Shown here: positions 16,892-24,288 of the stretch, piece by piece | Layout: each line of letters starts with the position of its first letter | Position numbering within the stretch: position 1 is the first letter of the stretch | Source: Bacteroidales bacterium | Lineage (GTDB): Bacteria; Bacteroidota; Bacteroidia; Bacteroidales; 4484-276 | NCBI GenBank assembly: GCA_035647615.1 | Contig: DASRND010000032.1 | Span: forward strand, 62,001-126,000 | Reading direction: 5' to 3' | Length of the DNA stretch: 64,000 nt | Notes under the pieces: generated by a model | Databases searched by the model: none | What the model was told of the DNA's origin: nothing | The model's input: only the letters and a program-made list of their open reading frames with translations | Program-made: the position numbers and the translations under genes

Positions 16892-16956
16892 GAATAGGTC
16901 GCGGAGTGAAGTTTAAAGATAACTAAATTCGCCGTGTAAATGAAACCGAAAAGGAA

Positions 16957-17919
16957 TTAGATCAAACCCTTCTCATGTTTTTCTTTTATCACTTTGAGCA
17001 TGTCCTGCGTCATGCGGTCGAGATCCCATTTCGGGTTCCAGCCCCACTCTTCGCGGGCAGCGCTGTCGTCCATTTTGTTGGGCCACGAGTCGGCGATACC
17101 TTGTTTTACTTGTTCGACGTCGTAATCCATTTTAAAGTCGGGTATATATTTTTTGATGGCGTTGTAGATGATCTCCGGGTCGAAGCTCATGGCTGTAACG
17201 TTGAAACAGTTGCGGTGCTTGAGTTTGGAGGGATCGGCTTCCATCAGGTCGATGGCAGCGTCGATGGCGTCGGGCATGTACATCATATCCAGGAAAGTGC
17301 CTTTGCCCAGCGGACAGGTAAATTTTTTGGTTTTGATGGCTTCGTAGTAAATTTCCACGGCATAGTCGGTGGTGCCGCCGCCGGGAAGGGTTACGTTGGA
17401 GATGATGCCGGGAAAGCGCACGCCACGGGTATCCACACCAAAACGTTTGTGATAATAATCACTCAGCAGCTCGCCCGTTACTTTAGTAACGCCGTACATG
17501 GTGCCGGGACGCTGGATGGTATCCTGCGGAGTATTGTCGAGCGGGGTGCTTGAACCAAACGCGCCGATAGAGCTTGGGAAGAATACAGCGCAGTTGTGTT
17601 CGCGCGCTACTTCCAACACATTGTAAACCCCATTAACACCTACATTCCAGGCGGCTTGCGGTCTCTTTTCGGCAACGCCCGAAAGCAATGCTGCCAGATT
17701 GTAAATGGTGTCGATTTTATATTTCTTCACAATCTCTACCATACGTTCCACATCGGTAGCATCCACTACCTCCAGCGGGCCGCTTTCGGCCAGCTCCTGC
17801 GAAGGCTGTGTTTTGCGATAACCAGCTACCACATGATCATTACCATACCTTTGGCGCAGTGCCATAGTGAGTTCCGAACCAATTTGTCCGACAGAGCCAA
17901 TAACCAGAATATTCTTCAT
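16957..17919 (-). CDS. tdh: SDR-type L-threonine 3-dehydrogenase, 320 aa
   Basis: The enzyme oxidises L-threonine to 2-amino-3-ketobutyrate with NAD, in the cytoplasm. It belongs to the GalE-like extended short-chain dehydrogenases, not the zinc alcohol dehydrogenase type. The NAD motif is GSVGQIG (about residues 8-14); Ser116/117 and Tyr142-x3-Lys146 (MYGVTKVTGE) form the catalytic set; VRFPGIIS and the C-terminal NPKWDLDRMTQDML are typical of the family. It is divergent from kbl at 18116, whose product splits 2-amino-3-ketobutyrate, so the pair completes threonine breakdown to glycine and acetyl-CoA. Three copies of its 3' end lie to the left. A -7 box at 17968 fits transcription. Confidence 0.92.
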   Translation of the reverse strand: MKNILVIGSVGQIGSELTMALRQRYGNDHVVAGYRKTQPSQELAESGPLEVVDATDVERMVEIVKKYKIDTIYNLAALLSGVAEKRPQAAWNVGVNGVYNVLEVAREHNCAVFFPSSIGAFGSSTPLDNTPQDTIQRPGTMYGVTKVTGELLSDYYHKRFGVDTRGVRFPGIISNVTLPGGGTTDYAVEIYYEAIKTKKFTCPLGKGTFLDMMYMPDAIDAAIDLMEADPSKLKHRNCFNVTAMSFDPEIIYNAIKKYIPDFKMDYDVEQVKQGIADSWPNKMDDSAAREEWGWNPKWDLDRMTQDMLKVIKEKHEKGLI

Positions 17920-17967
17920 ACAAATTTTAGTTTTATCAGTTTGTTAATTTGTTAACATCAAAGCGGG

Positions 17968-17975
17968 CAAAAATA
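17968..17975 (-). promoter_or_regulatory. -7 box for threonine dehydrogenase
   Basis: Reads TATTTTTG on the - strand, 49 bases before the start codon. No good -33 element is seen at the usual distance. Confidence 0.4.
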
Positions 17976-18050
17976 GTTTTTTTTATTAACGGTTCTTTCG
18001 GGCTGTAAAAATTTGACAGCACCAAATCGCTCATTAAAAAACAAATACAC

Positions 18051-18058
18051 TAACTTTG
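18051..18058 (+). promoter_or_regulatory. -7 box for kbl
   Basis: TAACTTTG fits TAnnTTTG and lies 57 bases before the start at 18116. It is back to back with the dehydrogenase promoter. Confidence 0.45.
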
Positions 18059-18115
18059 CGGCCTTGTTGATGAGTAAACAATTGTTTCTTTTTACTATTA
18101 AAAATAAAATTAAAA

Positions 18116-19309
18116 ATGTACGGAAAAATCAAAGATCATTTGAAAAAAGAGCTTGCCGACATCAGGGAAGCCGGGCTTTATAAAGAAGAGCGTATCATAA
18201 ATTCGCCGCAGGAAGCTGAGATCAAGCTCAATACGGGCGCTGAGGTTCTCAATTTCTGCGCCAACAACTATTTGGGCCTGAGCAATCATCCACGTCTGGT
18301 TAAAGCAGCCAAAGATGCGCTCGACGATCGTGGATTTGGAATGTCGTCGGTACGTTTTATTTGTGGAACGCAGGATATCCATAAAACCCTCGAAGCTAAG
18401 ATTGCCAAGTTTTTCGGTACTGAAGACACCATTTTGTATGCAGCTTGTTTCGATGCTAACGGTGGTGTGTTTGAACCGTTGTTTGGCGCCGAAGATGCCA
18501 TCATCTCCGATTCACTCAACCATGCTTCTATCATCGACGGCGTGCGTCTTTCTAAAGCACAGCGTTTTCGCTACCAAAATGCCGACATGGTCGACCTGGA
18601 AGAGAAACTCAAAGAAGCTTCGAAGACAGCACGTTTTAAGATTATCGTTACCGACGGCGTATTCTCGATGGATGGCAACGTAGCTCCGATGGACAAAATC
18701 ATAGCCCTGGCCGAAAAATATGATGCAATGGTAATGGTTGACGAATGTCACAGCGCTGGTGTGGTTGGCAACACCGGCCGCGGTGTTACCGAGCTTTTCG
18801 ACATACGTGGCAAAGTGGACATCATCACCGGCACGCTGGGCAAAGCCTTTGGCGGTGGCATTGGTGGTTTTACTACCGGTCGCAAAGAGGTGATTGAGAT
18901 GCTGCGTCAGCGCTCACGTCCGTATTTGTTCTCCAATTCGCTGATTCCTGCCGCTGTAGGCGCCGGCATCGAAATGTTCGACATGATGACCGAAACCAAC
19001 GAGCTGCAGGACAAACTGCACGAGAACAGCGAGTATTTTACGAAAAAAATGACCGCTGCCGGTTTCGATATTAAACCTACCAAATCGGCTATCAGCGCAG
19101 TGATGCTTTACGACGCCAAGCTTTCGCAGGATATGGCTGCCAAGCTGCTCGAAGAAGGTATCTACGTTATCGGATTCTATTATCCTGTGGTGCCCAAAGA
19201 TCAGGCACGTATCCGTGTGCAGCTCTCCGCAGCGCACGAACGCGCGCACCTCGACAAAGCCATCAACGCTTTTATAAAAGTTGGCAAAGAGCTCAAAGTG
19301 ATTAAATAA
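18116..19309 (+). CDS. kbl: Glycine C-acetyltransferase (2-amino-3-ketobutyrate CoA ligase), 397 aa
   Basis: This PLP enzyme cleaves 2-amino-3-ketobutyrate with CoA to glycine and acetyl-CoA. It is a full-length alpha-oxoamine synthase: NFCANNYLGLSNHP near residue 50, GMSSVRFICGTQ (about 75-86), the PLP-ring motif VDECHSAGVVG (Asp209, His212) and the Schiff-base lysine in ITGTLGKAFGG (Lys243). The C-terminus RVQLSAAHERAHLDKAI is also typical. It is divergent from the threonine dehydrogenase. The close relatives BioF and serine palmitoyltransferase are less likely given this neighbour. A terminator follows at 19353. Confidence 0.95.
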   Translation: MYGKIKDHLKKELADIREAGLYKEERIINSPQEAEIKLNTGAEVLNFCANNYLGLSNHPRLVKAAKDALDDRGFGMSSVRFICGTQDIHKTLEAKIAKFFGTEDTILYAACFDANGGVFEPLFGAEDAIISDSLNHASIIDGVRLSKAQRFRYQNADMVDLEEKLKEASKTARFKIIVTDGVFSMDGNVAPMDKIIALAEKYDAMVMVDECHSAGVVGNTGRGVTELFDIRGKVDIITGTLGKAFGGGIGGFTTGRKEVIEMLRQRSRPYLFSNSLIPAAVGAGIEMFDMMTETNELQDKLHENSEYFTKKMTAAGFDIKPTKSAISAVMLYDAKLSQDMAAKLLEEGIYVIGFYYPVVPKDQARIRVQLSAAHERAHLDKAINAFIKVGKELKVIK

Positions 19310-19352
19310 TTATTACCGATTCTTAATCGCTAAAGGCGAAAGAGATATTAAT

Positions 19353-19386
19353 AAAAAAGGGCAGGTCTTTACGGCTTGCCCTTTTT
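19353..19386 (+). terminator. Terminator after kbl
   Basis: AAAAAGGGCA and TGCCCTTTTT form a strong hairpin with a short loop and T-run, 43 bases after the stop. Confidence 0.85.
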
Positions 19387-19513
19387 GTTTTTTATTGAAA
19401 ATCGTAACCATCTCTTTCTTTTTCAAAACGGTTTAGGCAATGCGTTTTCGGCGCTGAGATTTGGGATGAAAGAAACTATTTGAAAATAAATTTCTCAAAA
19501 AACAAAAAAGTAC

Positions 19514-19521
19514 TATTTTTG
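19514..19521 (+). promoter_or_regulatory. -7 box for tRNA-Gln
   Basis: TATTTTTG lies 23 bases before the mature 5' end of the tRNA. A TTTG at 19479 is farther away than usual for a -33 box. Confidence 0.5.
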
Positions 19522-19544
19522 CACTTCCTTTTTAGGGAAAATAT

Positions 19545-19620
19545 TGCCCGATGGTGTAATTGGCAACACGTCTGATTTTGGTTCAGAAGAGTCTAGGTTC
19601 GAGCCCTGGTCGGGCAACCA
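19545..19620 (+). tRNA. tRNA-Gln (anticodon TTG)
   Basis: The acceptor stem TGCCCGA (19545-19551) pairs with TCGGGCA (19610-19616); the anticodon arm TCTGA/TCAGA holds the loop TTTTGGT with anticodon TTG; the T arm contains GGTTCGAGCC. The 3' CCA is encoded (19618-19620). It reads CAA, and by wobble CAG, glutamine codons. Confidence 0.95.
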
Positions 19621-19633
19621 AAAAAGTGAAATT

Positions 19634-19661
19634 AAAAGCCTTGCCTTGCGCAGGGCTTTTT
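19634..19661 (+). terminator. Terminator after tRNA-Gln
   Basis: AAAAGCC and GGCTTTT with CTTGCG-type loop, 13 bases after the tRNA. Confidence 0.75.
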
Positions 19662-19696
19662 CATTTGGAACAATCCGAGAATTGAAGCAAGAGGAG

Positions 19697-19732
19697 AATC
19701 CGCGAATTCACGCGAATAATACGAATTATCAC
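19697..19732. repeat. Short AT-rich palindromic repeat (copy near 31840)
   Basis: AATCCGCGAATTCACGCGAA followed by TAATACGAATTATC. A very similar string, AATCCGCAAATTCACGCGAA, occurs at 31838-31880. It lies just past the acylphosphatase stop. Confidence 0.6.
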
Positions 19733-19739
19733 AAAAACG

Positions 19740-20012
19740 CTATTTAACCTCAAAACTATTGTATTCACTAACTGGAATTTCCTGCATCTGCACATTATCA
19801 ACCCGCGCCCAGCTTGGTCCCTGGTGACACCACAAGATGAAACTTTCGAGCGCGTCAGCCGGCCCTTGTGCTTCCACATACACCGATCCGTCGAGGCAAT
19901 TGCGAACGAAGCCGGCAAGTGCCAGCTCTTGCGCCTGCTTTCGCGCATGGTAGCGGAAACCTATATTTTGTACCCTTCCTGTGATGGTGATGGCGACAGC
20001 TTTTTCGTTCAT
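19740..20012 (-). CDS. Acylphosphatase, 90 aa
   Basis: This small cytoplasmic enzyme hydrolyses acyl phosphates such as carbamoyl phosphate. The signature GRVQNIGFRYHAR (residues 12-24) carries the catalytic Arg20, and Asn38 in VRNCLDGSVYVEAQG completes the active site. The length and the ferredoxin-like strand pattern are usual for the family. The start lies 5 bases beyond the stop of the 206-residue gene upstream on the - strand, so the two are probably co-transcribed. Confidence 0.93.
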   Translation of the reverse strand: MNEKAVAITITGRVQNIGFRYHARKQAQELALAGFVRNCLDGSVYVEAQGPADALESFILWCHQGPSWARVDNVQMQEIPVSEYNSFEVK

Positions 20013-20017
20013 AATTT

Positions 20018-20638
20018 TTATATCGAAAGTCGTTTCATCACCAGCGAATCGATGTGGGCAAAGAGCTTTTGTGGCGTAAAGCTACGCCATTCCAGCGTGT
20101 TGAACTGGCCGCCCAGCGCCAGGTAATAATCGATATATGCCGCAGCGAACTCGTCCACTACATGATTGCGAAAGTTGAGCGCTACAATCCATCCATCTTC
20201 TACTTCGTCAAACCATTCCTGATAATAGTCATCTTCCGACGAATGAAAATTCATCACATTTTCACCTATTAAAATGAATTTGTTGATCCCTGCTTCGATG
20301 AGTGGTTCCACGATGTTGCGTTTCAAAAACATGACGTCGTTGTGCAGGCAGTCGTTCCACTCGCCCATCATTTCGATGATGACGTAGCCATCACGGTAAT
20401 TGGCATACAATATTTTGATGTAAAGTGTCGGTGAGCCAATCTCGTCCCATTGCGGATGGATATAATAATTGTAAACAGCATGCGAAAATTCTGTCTCGCT
20501 GTATTGCCGGTTGTAAAATGGCGACCGCTCGTCCTCTTCGGCAGCGTAAAAATGGCGCCATGAATAATAAGGTTCGATCTCGTGCATAATTTCAAAAAGT
20601 GCTTTTGTTTTAAGGTAAGGCCGAGATGAGAAACTCAA
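20018..20638 (-). CDS. Conserved hypothetical protein, 206 aa
   Basis: I do not recognise a named family. There is no signal peptide or membrane helix. The sequence is acidic and aromatic-rich (YYSWRHFYAAEEDERSPF, VIIEMMGEWNDCLHNDVMFL, FILIGENVMNFHSSEDDYY, EWFDEVEDGWIVALNFRNHV), with the alternating pattern of an alpha/beta protein. It lies 6 bases ahead of acylphosphatase on the same strand and is probably its operon partner. A start at the internal Met in IMHEIEPYY is possible. Nothing in the sequence shows its function. Confidence 0.75.
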   Translation of the reverse strand: MSFSSRPYLKTKALFEIMHEIEPYYSWRHFYAAEEDERSPFYNRQYSETEFSHAVYNYYIHPQWDEIGSPTLYIKILYANYRDGYVIIEMMGEWNDCLHNDVMFLKRNIVEPLIEAGINKFILIGENVMNFHSSEDDYYQEWFDEVEDGWIVALNFRNHVVDEFAAAYIDYYLALGGQFNTLEWRSFTPQKLFAHIDSLVMKRLSI

Positions 20639-20693
20639 CGTGATGCTGGCAAAAGGGCTAAAAAAGGTTCTGTTTTTTAAAAAGAAAACCAGC

Positions 20694-21032
20694 CTACTCG
20701 TTGCTTTTGTAAAATTTCACGTTGATTTTTTCGTGCGTTACCAGTCCTTGTTTAACGGTTTGTTGAATAAACGGCATGAGCTTGTCGATATTCTCCACGG
20801 TGTCGATAACTTCTATTACCACGGGCAGATCTTCGCTAAGGCGCAATACATGCGTGGTATGTATGTGGCTGTTGGCGCCAAAACCCATTACGCCGTGGAA
20901 AACTGTTGCTCCTGCGAGTTTTAGTTCACGCGCTTTGAGCACGATTGCTTCGTAGAGGTTTTTACCTTCCCACACATCGGATTCGCCGATGTAAATGCGG
21001 AGCTTGATTCCGTTGGTGTTTTCATCCATCAT
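20694..21032 (-). CDS. DUF190 family protein, 112 aa
   Basis: GIKLRIYIGESDVWEGKNLYEAI, ATVFHGVMGFGANSHIHTTH and the ending match the DUF190 family, PII-like trimeric ferredoxin folds. DUF190 genes are often next to crcB fluoride channels, as here, with the start only 2 bases after the crcB stop (crcB upstream, same strand). It may regulate the channel, but this is inferred from context. It is the last gene of the pair. Confidence 0.9.
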   Translation of the reverse strand: MMDENTNGIKLRIYIGESDVWEGKNLYEAIVLKARELKLAGATVFHGVMGFGANSHIHTTHVLRLSEDLPVVIEVIDTVENIDKLMPFIQQTVKQGLVTHEKINVKFYKSNE

Positions 21033-21033
21033 C

Positions 21034-21423
21034 TTATCCTATTTTATAATTAACAATAAGGCGCGACAAAACATAGCCAGCAAACACCAGCAAAATGCCA
21101 AAGAAGTTGCTGATGAAAACGTTGGCCAGCGCATATTTTACGTTGCCGTCGCGAAACATTTGCATGCTCTCGAATGCGAAAGTAGAAAAAGTGGTGAAGC
21201 TGCCAAAGATGCCAATGAACAGGAAGTAGCGGACGCCTTGTGTGATATTTTCGCGACCGAGCAGTCCCCAGAAAAATCCGATGAGCAGCGAACCTGCCAG
21301 ATTTACCACCAGCGTACCCCACGGAAAAATACCCCCATAGATTTTGTGTGGCAATCCCGAAACCCAGTAGCGCAGCAGTGTTCCGCTGGCGCCTCCTATT
21401 ATCAGATAAAGTATTTTGAGCAT
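21034..21423 (-). CDS. crcB: CrcB/Fluc fluoride channel, 129 aa
   Basis: Dimeric small membrane protein that exports fluoride. It has four predicted helices and the family's signatures: GGASGTLLRYWVSG near residue 11, the pore Asn41 in NLAGSLLIG, and GSFTTFSTFAFE (74-85), whose phenylalanines line the fluoride path and whose break holds a central sodium. Length is normal. It is directly upstream of DUF190. I saw no crcB riboswitch upstream. Confidence 0.95.
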   Translation of the reverse strand: MLKILYLIIGGASGTLLRYWVSGLPHKIYGGIFPWGTLVVNLAGSLLIGFFWGLLGRENITQGVRYFLFIGIFGSFTTFSTFAFESMQMFRDGNVKYALANVFISNFFGILLVFAGYVLSRLIVNYKIG

Positions 21424-21463
21424 AAGTAAGTTTTATCTTTTCCCGGTGATTTATTCTATTTTA

Positions 21464-21769
21464 TTAAACAGCAAATTTTATCCCCGGCAGCAGTTTTAGT
21501 CGCTGGTAGAGATATTGCAATTGTTCGTTGCTTTGAAGGGTAACATTTACCGTAAGGCTCACGTAATTGCCTTTGCTGCTTTGCCGCGAGCTAACGAATT
21601 TGTGCGGTACGCCGGCATCTTCTATCACCAGCTCCAGATTGCGCTGCTGGATGTCGAGCGCCTCGGCGGTTTCAAAGATTACTTTCAGATCATAGTTTAC
21701 CGGATATTCAACTTCTGTTTTTCCGGAGGAATCTGCTGAAAGATCAGAATTGAGAATGTTGTTTTTCAT
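21464..21769 (-). CDS. DUF493 (YbeD-like) protein, 101 aa
   Basis: The YPVNYDLKVIFETAE, NLELVIEDAGVPHKFVSSRQSSKGNYVSLTV and LYQRLKLLPGIKFAV pattern matches DUF493/YbeD, a ferredoxin-like fold of unknown function thought to bind regulatory ligands. The first 20 residues are a variable extension. It lies 40 bases upstream of crcB on the same strand, so joint transcription with crcB-DUF190 is possible but not shown. Confidence 0.85.
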   Translation of the reverse strand: MKNNILNSDLSADSSGKTEVEYPVNYDLKVIFETAEALDIQQRNLELVIEDAGVPHKFVSSRQSSKGNYVSLTVNVTLQSNEQLQYLYQRLKLLPGIKFAV

Positions 21770-21906
21770 CAGAACGATTTTATGCTGTTATTTGCGTAAG
21801 GCTAACGGTGACGACCGGAATTTGTTTTTTATCAGATCGACAACAGCCCAACCGATATTGTGCTGAAGACTGGAGCCTGCCGACTGCCGACCTCCTCCTG
21901 CATAAG

Positions 21907-24168
21907 CTAATCATCAATAGCTTTAGTTGCCATGCCGGCCAATACAAGCCTGATCTCACCAAAGTTATACGCACCTTTAAGCCCTGCATGTAGCTCAGCC
22001 AGCGTAGCCTTCTCATGTTTGCCGGCATAATCACGGATGGCTTCCACTTTTGATTTGTCGAGAATATCCTCCACGCTGATTGTGCCCGATTCGATAAATC
22101 TGGAGAAATGTCCCTGGATGGTTCCCAGGGTAAGCTTGCGCTCAGCGGCAATTTCTTTAAGCGATTTGCCTTCTTTATAAAGTTCAAAACTAACTTGCCG
22201 TGTGTTGATTTTGGAACCTTTTTTAGTTTTCTTTTCCTTTGAATACTTTTTCTCCTTTTTTTCACTCACACCCTCTGCCGGTTTGACTCTATCACGGTCG
22301 CTGTAAAGCCCGCTTTTTTTGAGCGCTTCCGGTGTGAGTTCTTTGTTTTCGAGCGCACTTTGCACGACGGCTGCAGCTTTATGGATATAATACCGTTGCC
22401 TGAAGAACATCATCTCCAGATCATTCAGCTCGCTCAGATACGCCTTTATCTTTTTGCGCGCTCCCAGTTTGGCGGTATGTTCGGTTATCTGTGTAGAAAA
22501 GTCTTTGAGGATAGGCTCAAAATATTCTTTGGCGGCTTCTATTCTTTTGAGCAGGTGCTGCAGGTCAGCCTGGTTGCTGTTGGTAATGTGCTGGATTTGC
22601 AGGATGAATTTATCAGCTACCTCCAGCGGTTCGTCAATCTTGTTCAACAGCTCTTGCGCCCAGGTTTTGTGATTTTGTTTTTCTGATTTTGCAGCATCTT
22701 TCGTGTAGCTGTTGTAATGTTGCCACAGCTCCTGTTTGATCCATTGCATATCAAAAGCCCTGATAGCCTGTGCGGCGATAAAACGCTGTCGTTCCTCCTG
22801 CAGGCGTTCTGCAAGCTTTTCGCCCGGAGATTTGTTTTGGGAATATTGGGCAACAGCCTGCTCCATCTCGAGGCTGCGTGTGCTGATAGGCGAGCTTAGC
22901 GCCAGGCCTTCCAGGCTGGTAAGGCGCGACAAAGCCACATAAACCTGTCCCGGTGCAAAGGCATCCGAGAGATCAAGCACCGCTTTTTCAAAAGTTAAGC
23001 CCTGGCTTTTGTGCACCGTCACCGCCCAGGCCAGCTTCAGCGGAAAATGGCTGAAACTTCCCAGGCTAGATTCTTCTATCTCGCCATTTTCTTCATTGAG
23101 CGTAAATCTTTTATTATCCCAGCAATACCGCTCCACATTTACTGTGTCGCTATCGTCATCAAAACCAACTTCTATTTCATCATCATCCAGACTTTTTATT
23201 TTCCCGATGCGACCATTGTAGTAGCGACCTTCGCCCGAAGGATCGTTTTTGATAAACATCACCCGCGCATCCTTTTTCAACGACAGCACCTGATCTACCG
23301 GGTAGCTGTGCGCCGAAAATTCGCCCGTAACTTCTGCCGAATAGTTATAGGTTTTGCCGGGCAGTTGCTGCAAAGCATTTTTGTTGATCTGATCCGCTTT
23401 GTAGTTATGCGTGGTAATCAAAATGTAACCTTCATCGATTTTCGTTTGATAATCGCGGCAGTATCTTTTGTTGAGCAACTCTATGTCGGGAGCTGCCTGC
23501 TGGTTGTTGCGAAAACGGTTGAGGAGCTCTATAAACTGCTGGTCGCTTTGGCGATAAATCTTGTCGAGTTCGATATAAACGGGTGGATTTTCGCGCAAAG
23601 CGTGTGCTTCAAAAAAATAAGCGGATTTATAATAGGGCGCCAAGTATTGCCATTCGGCGTCTTTGATTACCGGTGGCAGTTGCAGCAGGTCGCCGATAAA
23701 AAGCATCTGCACGCCACCAAACGGAATGTGGCGTTTGCGTCGCAGCGATCGCAGCATATGGTCGATGGCGTCGAGCAGGTCGGCGCGCAACATACTTACC
23801 TCGTCGATAATTAATAGCTCCATCTCGCGCAGCATATTGATCTTGTTGCGGCTGAAACGTCGCTGGCGCAGCAGGCTCTGCGGCGTGTTTATTTCGACAG
23901 TGAAGGAGGTTTGTCCTGCCGGTATTTCGGCTGGGATGAAGCATCCGAAAGGAAGTTGCAAAAGTGAGTGCAGCGTTACGCCGCCGGCATTGATGGCCGC
24001 GATGCCTGTGGGCGCTGCTATCAGACATTTCTTATGTGTAGATTGGCTGATGCTGTGCAAAAATGTTGTCTTGCCGGTTCCTGCTTTGCCTGTAAGAAAA
24101 ATATGCCGCTCGGTGCTGTTGACGAAAGCAGCGGCCAATTGCGCTAAATTTCCGGTAGTAGAACTCAT
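21907..24168 (-). CDS. Pif1/RecD-like DNA helicase with C-terminal HTH, 753 aa
   Basis: Superfamily 1B helicase acting on DNA. Walker A is GKAGTGKTT (27-35) and Walker B is LLIIDEVSML, with the Q-motif-like start; ELIDKIYRQSDQQF-type and GRIGKI motifs follow, and LAWAVTVHKSQGLTFEKAVLDL with VYVALSRL are the typical SF1 motifs V and VI. The end has a helix-turn-helix-like HTH_40 domain (SFELYKEGKSLKEIAAERKL, LGTIQGHFSRF, then a second copy region) as found in RecQ/Pif1 proteins. The middle (about 520-660) is coiled-coil rich. Role is probably replication or recombination maintenance. Confidence 0.88.
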   Translation of the reverse strand: MSSTTGNLAQLAAAFVNSTERHIFLTGKAGTGKTTFLHSISQSTHKKCLIAAPTGIAAINAGGVTLHSLLQLPFGCFIPAEIPAGQTSFTVEINTPQSLLRQRRFSRNKINMLREMELLIIDEVSMLRADLLDAIDHMLRSLRRKRHIPFGGVQMLFIGDLLQLPPVIKDAEWQYLAPYYKSAYFFEAHALRENPPVYIELDKIYRQSDQQFIELLNRFRNNQQAAPDIELLNKRYCRDYQTKIDEGYILITTHNYKADQINKNALQQLPGKTYNYSAEVTGEFSAHSYPVDQVLSLKKDARVMFIKNDPSGEGRYYNGRIGKIKSLDDDEIEVGFDDDSDTVNVERYCWDNKRFTLNEENGEIEESSLGSFSHFPLKLAWAVTVHKSQGLTFEKAVLDLSDAFAPGQVYVALSRLTSLEGLALSSPISTRSLEMEQAVAQYSQNKSPGEKLAERLQEERQRFIAAQAIRAFDMQWIKQELWQHYNSYTKDAAKSEKQNHKTWAQELLNKIDEPLEVADKFILQIQHITNSNQADLQHLLKRIEAAKEYFEPILKDFSTQITEHTAKLGARKKIKAYLSELNDLEMMFFRQRYYIHKAAAVVQSALENKELTPEALKKSGLYSDRDRVKPAEGVSEKKEKKYSKEKKTKKGSKINTRQVSFELYKEGKSLKEIAAERKLTLGTIQGHFSRFIESGTISVEDILDKSKVEAIRDYAGKHEKATLAELHAGLKGAYNFGEIRLVLAGMATKAIDD

Positions 24169-24288
24169 GCCATGACTGGTTTTGGATTTTTACGATCGGA
24201 TAAAAGTAGCCAATTTTGTTTTAAAACAAAGTGCAAGCTAGGATGTTTCTTTTCTACTATCGTCAGATTAACAATATCAGATTCTTCA

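Larger units (their letters stand above)
16472..16956. other. Intergenic stretch with terminators, relic and tandem repeat
   Basis: This 485-base gap contains a terminator (16563), an inverted repeat (16607), the second dehydrogenase 3'-end copy (16666), a 22-bp tandem repeat (16753) and a second terminator (16859). No gene is present. Confidence 0.7.

Noticed and set aside
8063-17919. Complete integrative element with integrase
   Set aside because: No integrase, recombinase or mobilisation gene is seen between the tdh copies, so the integration idea rests on the repeated gene ends only.
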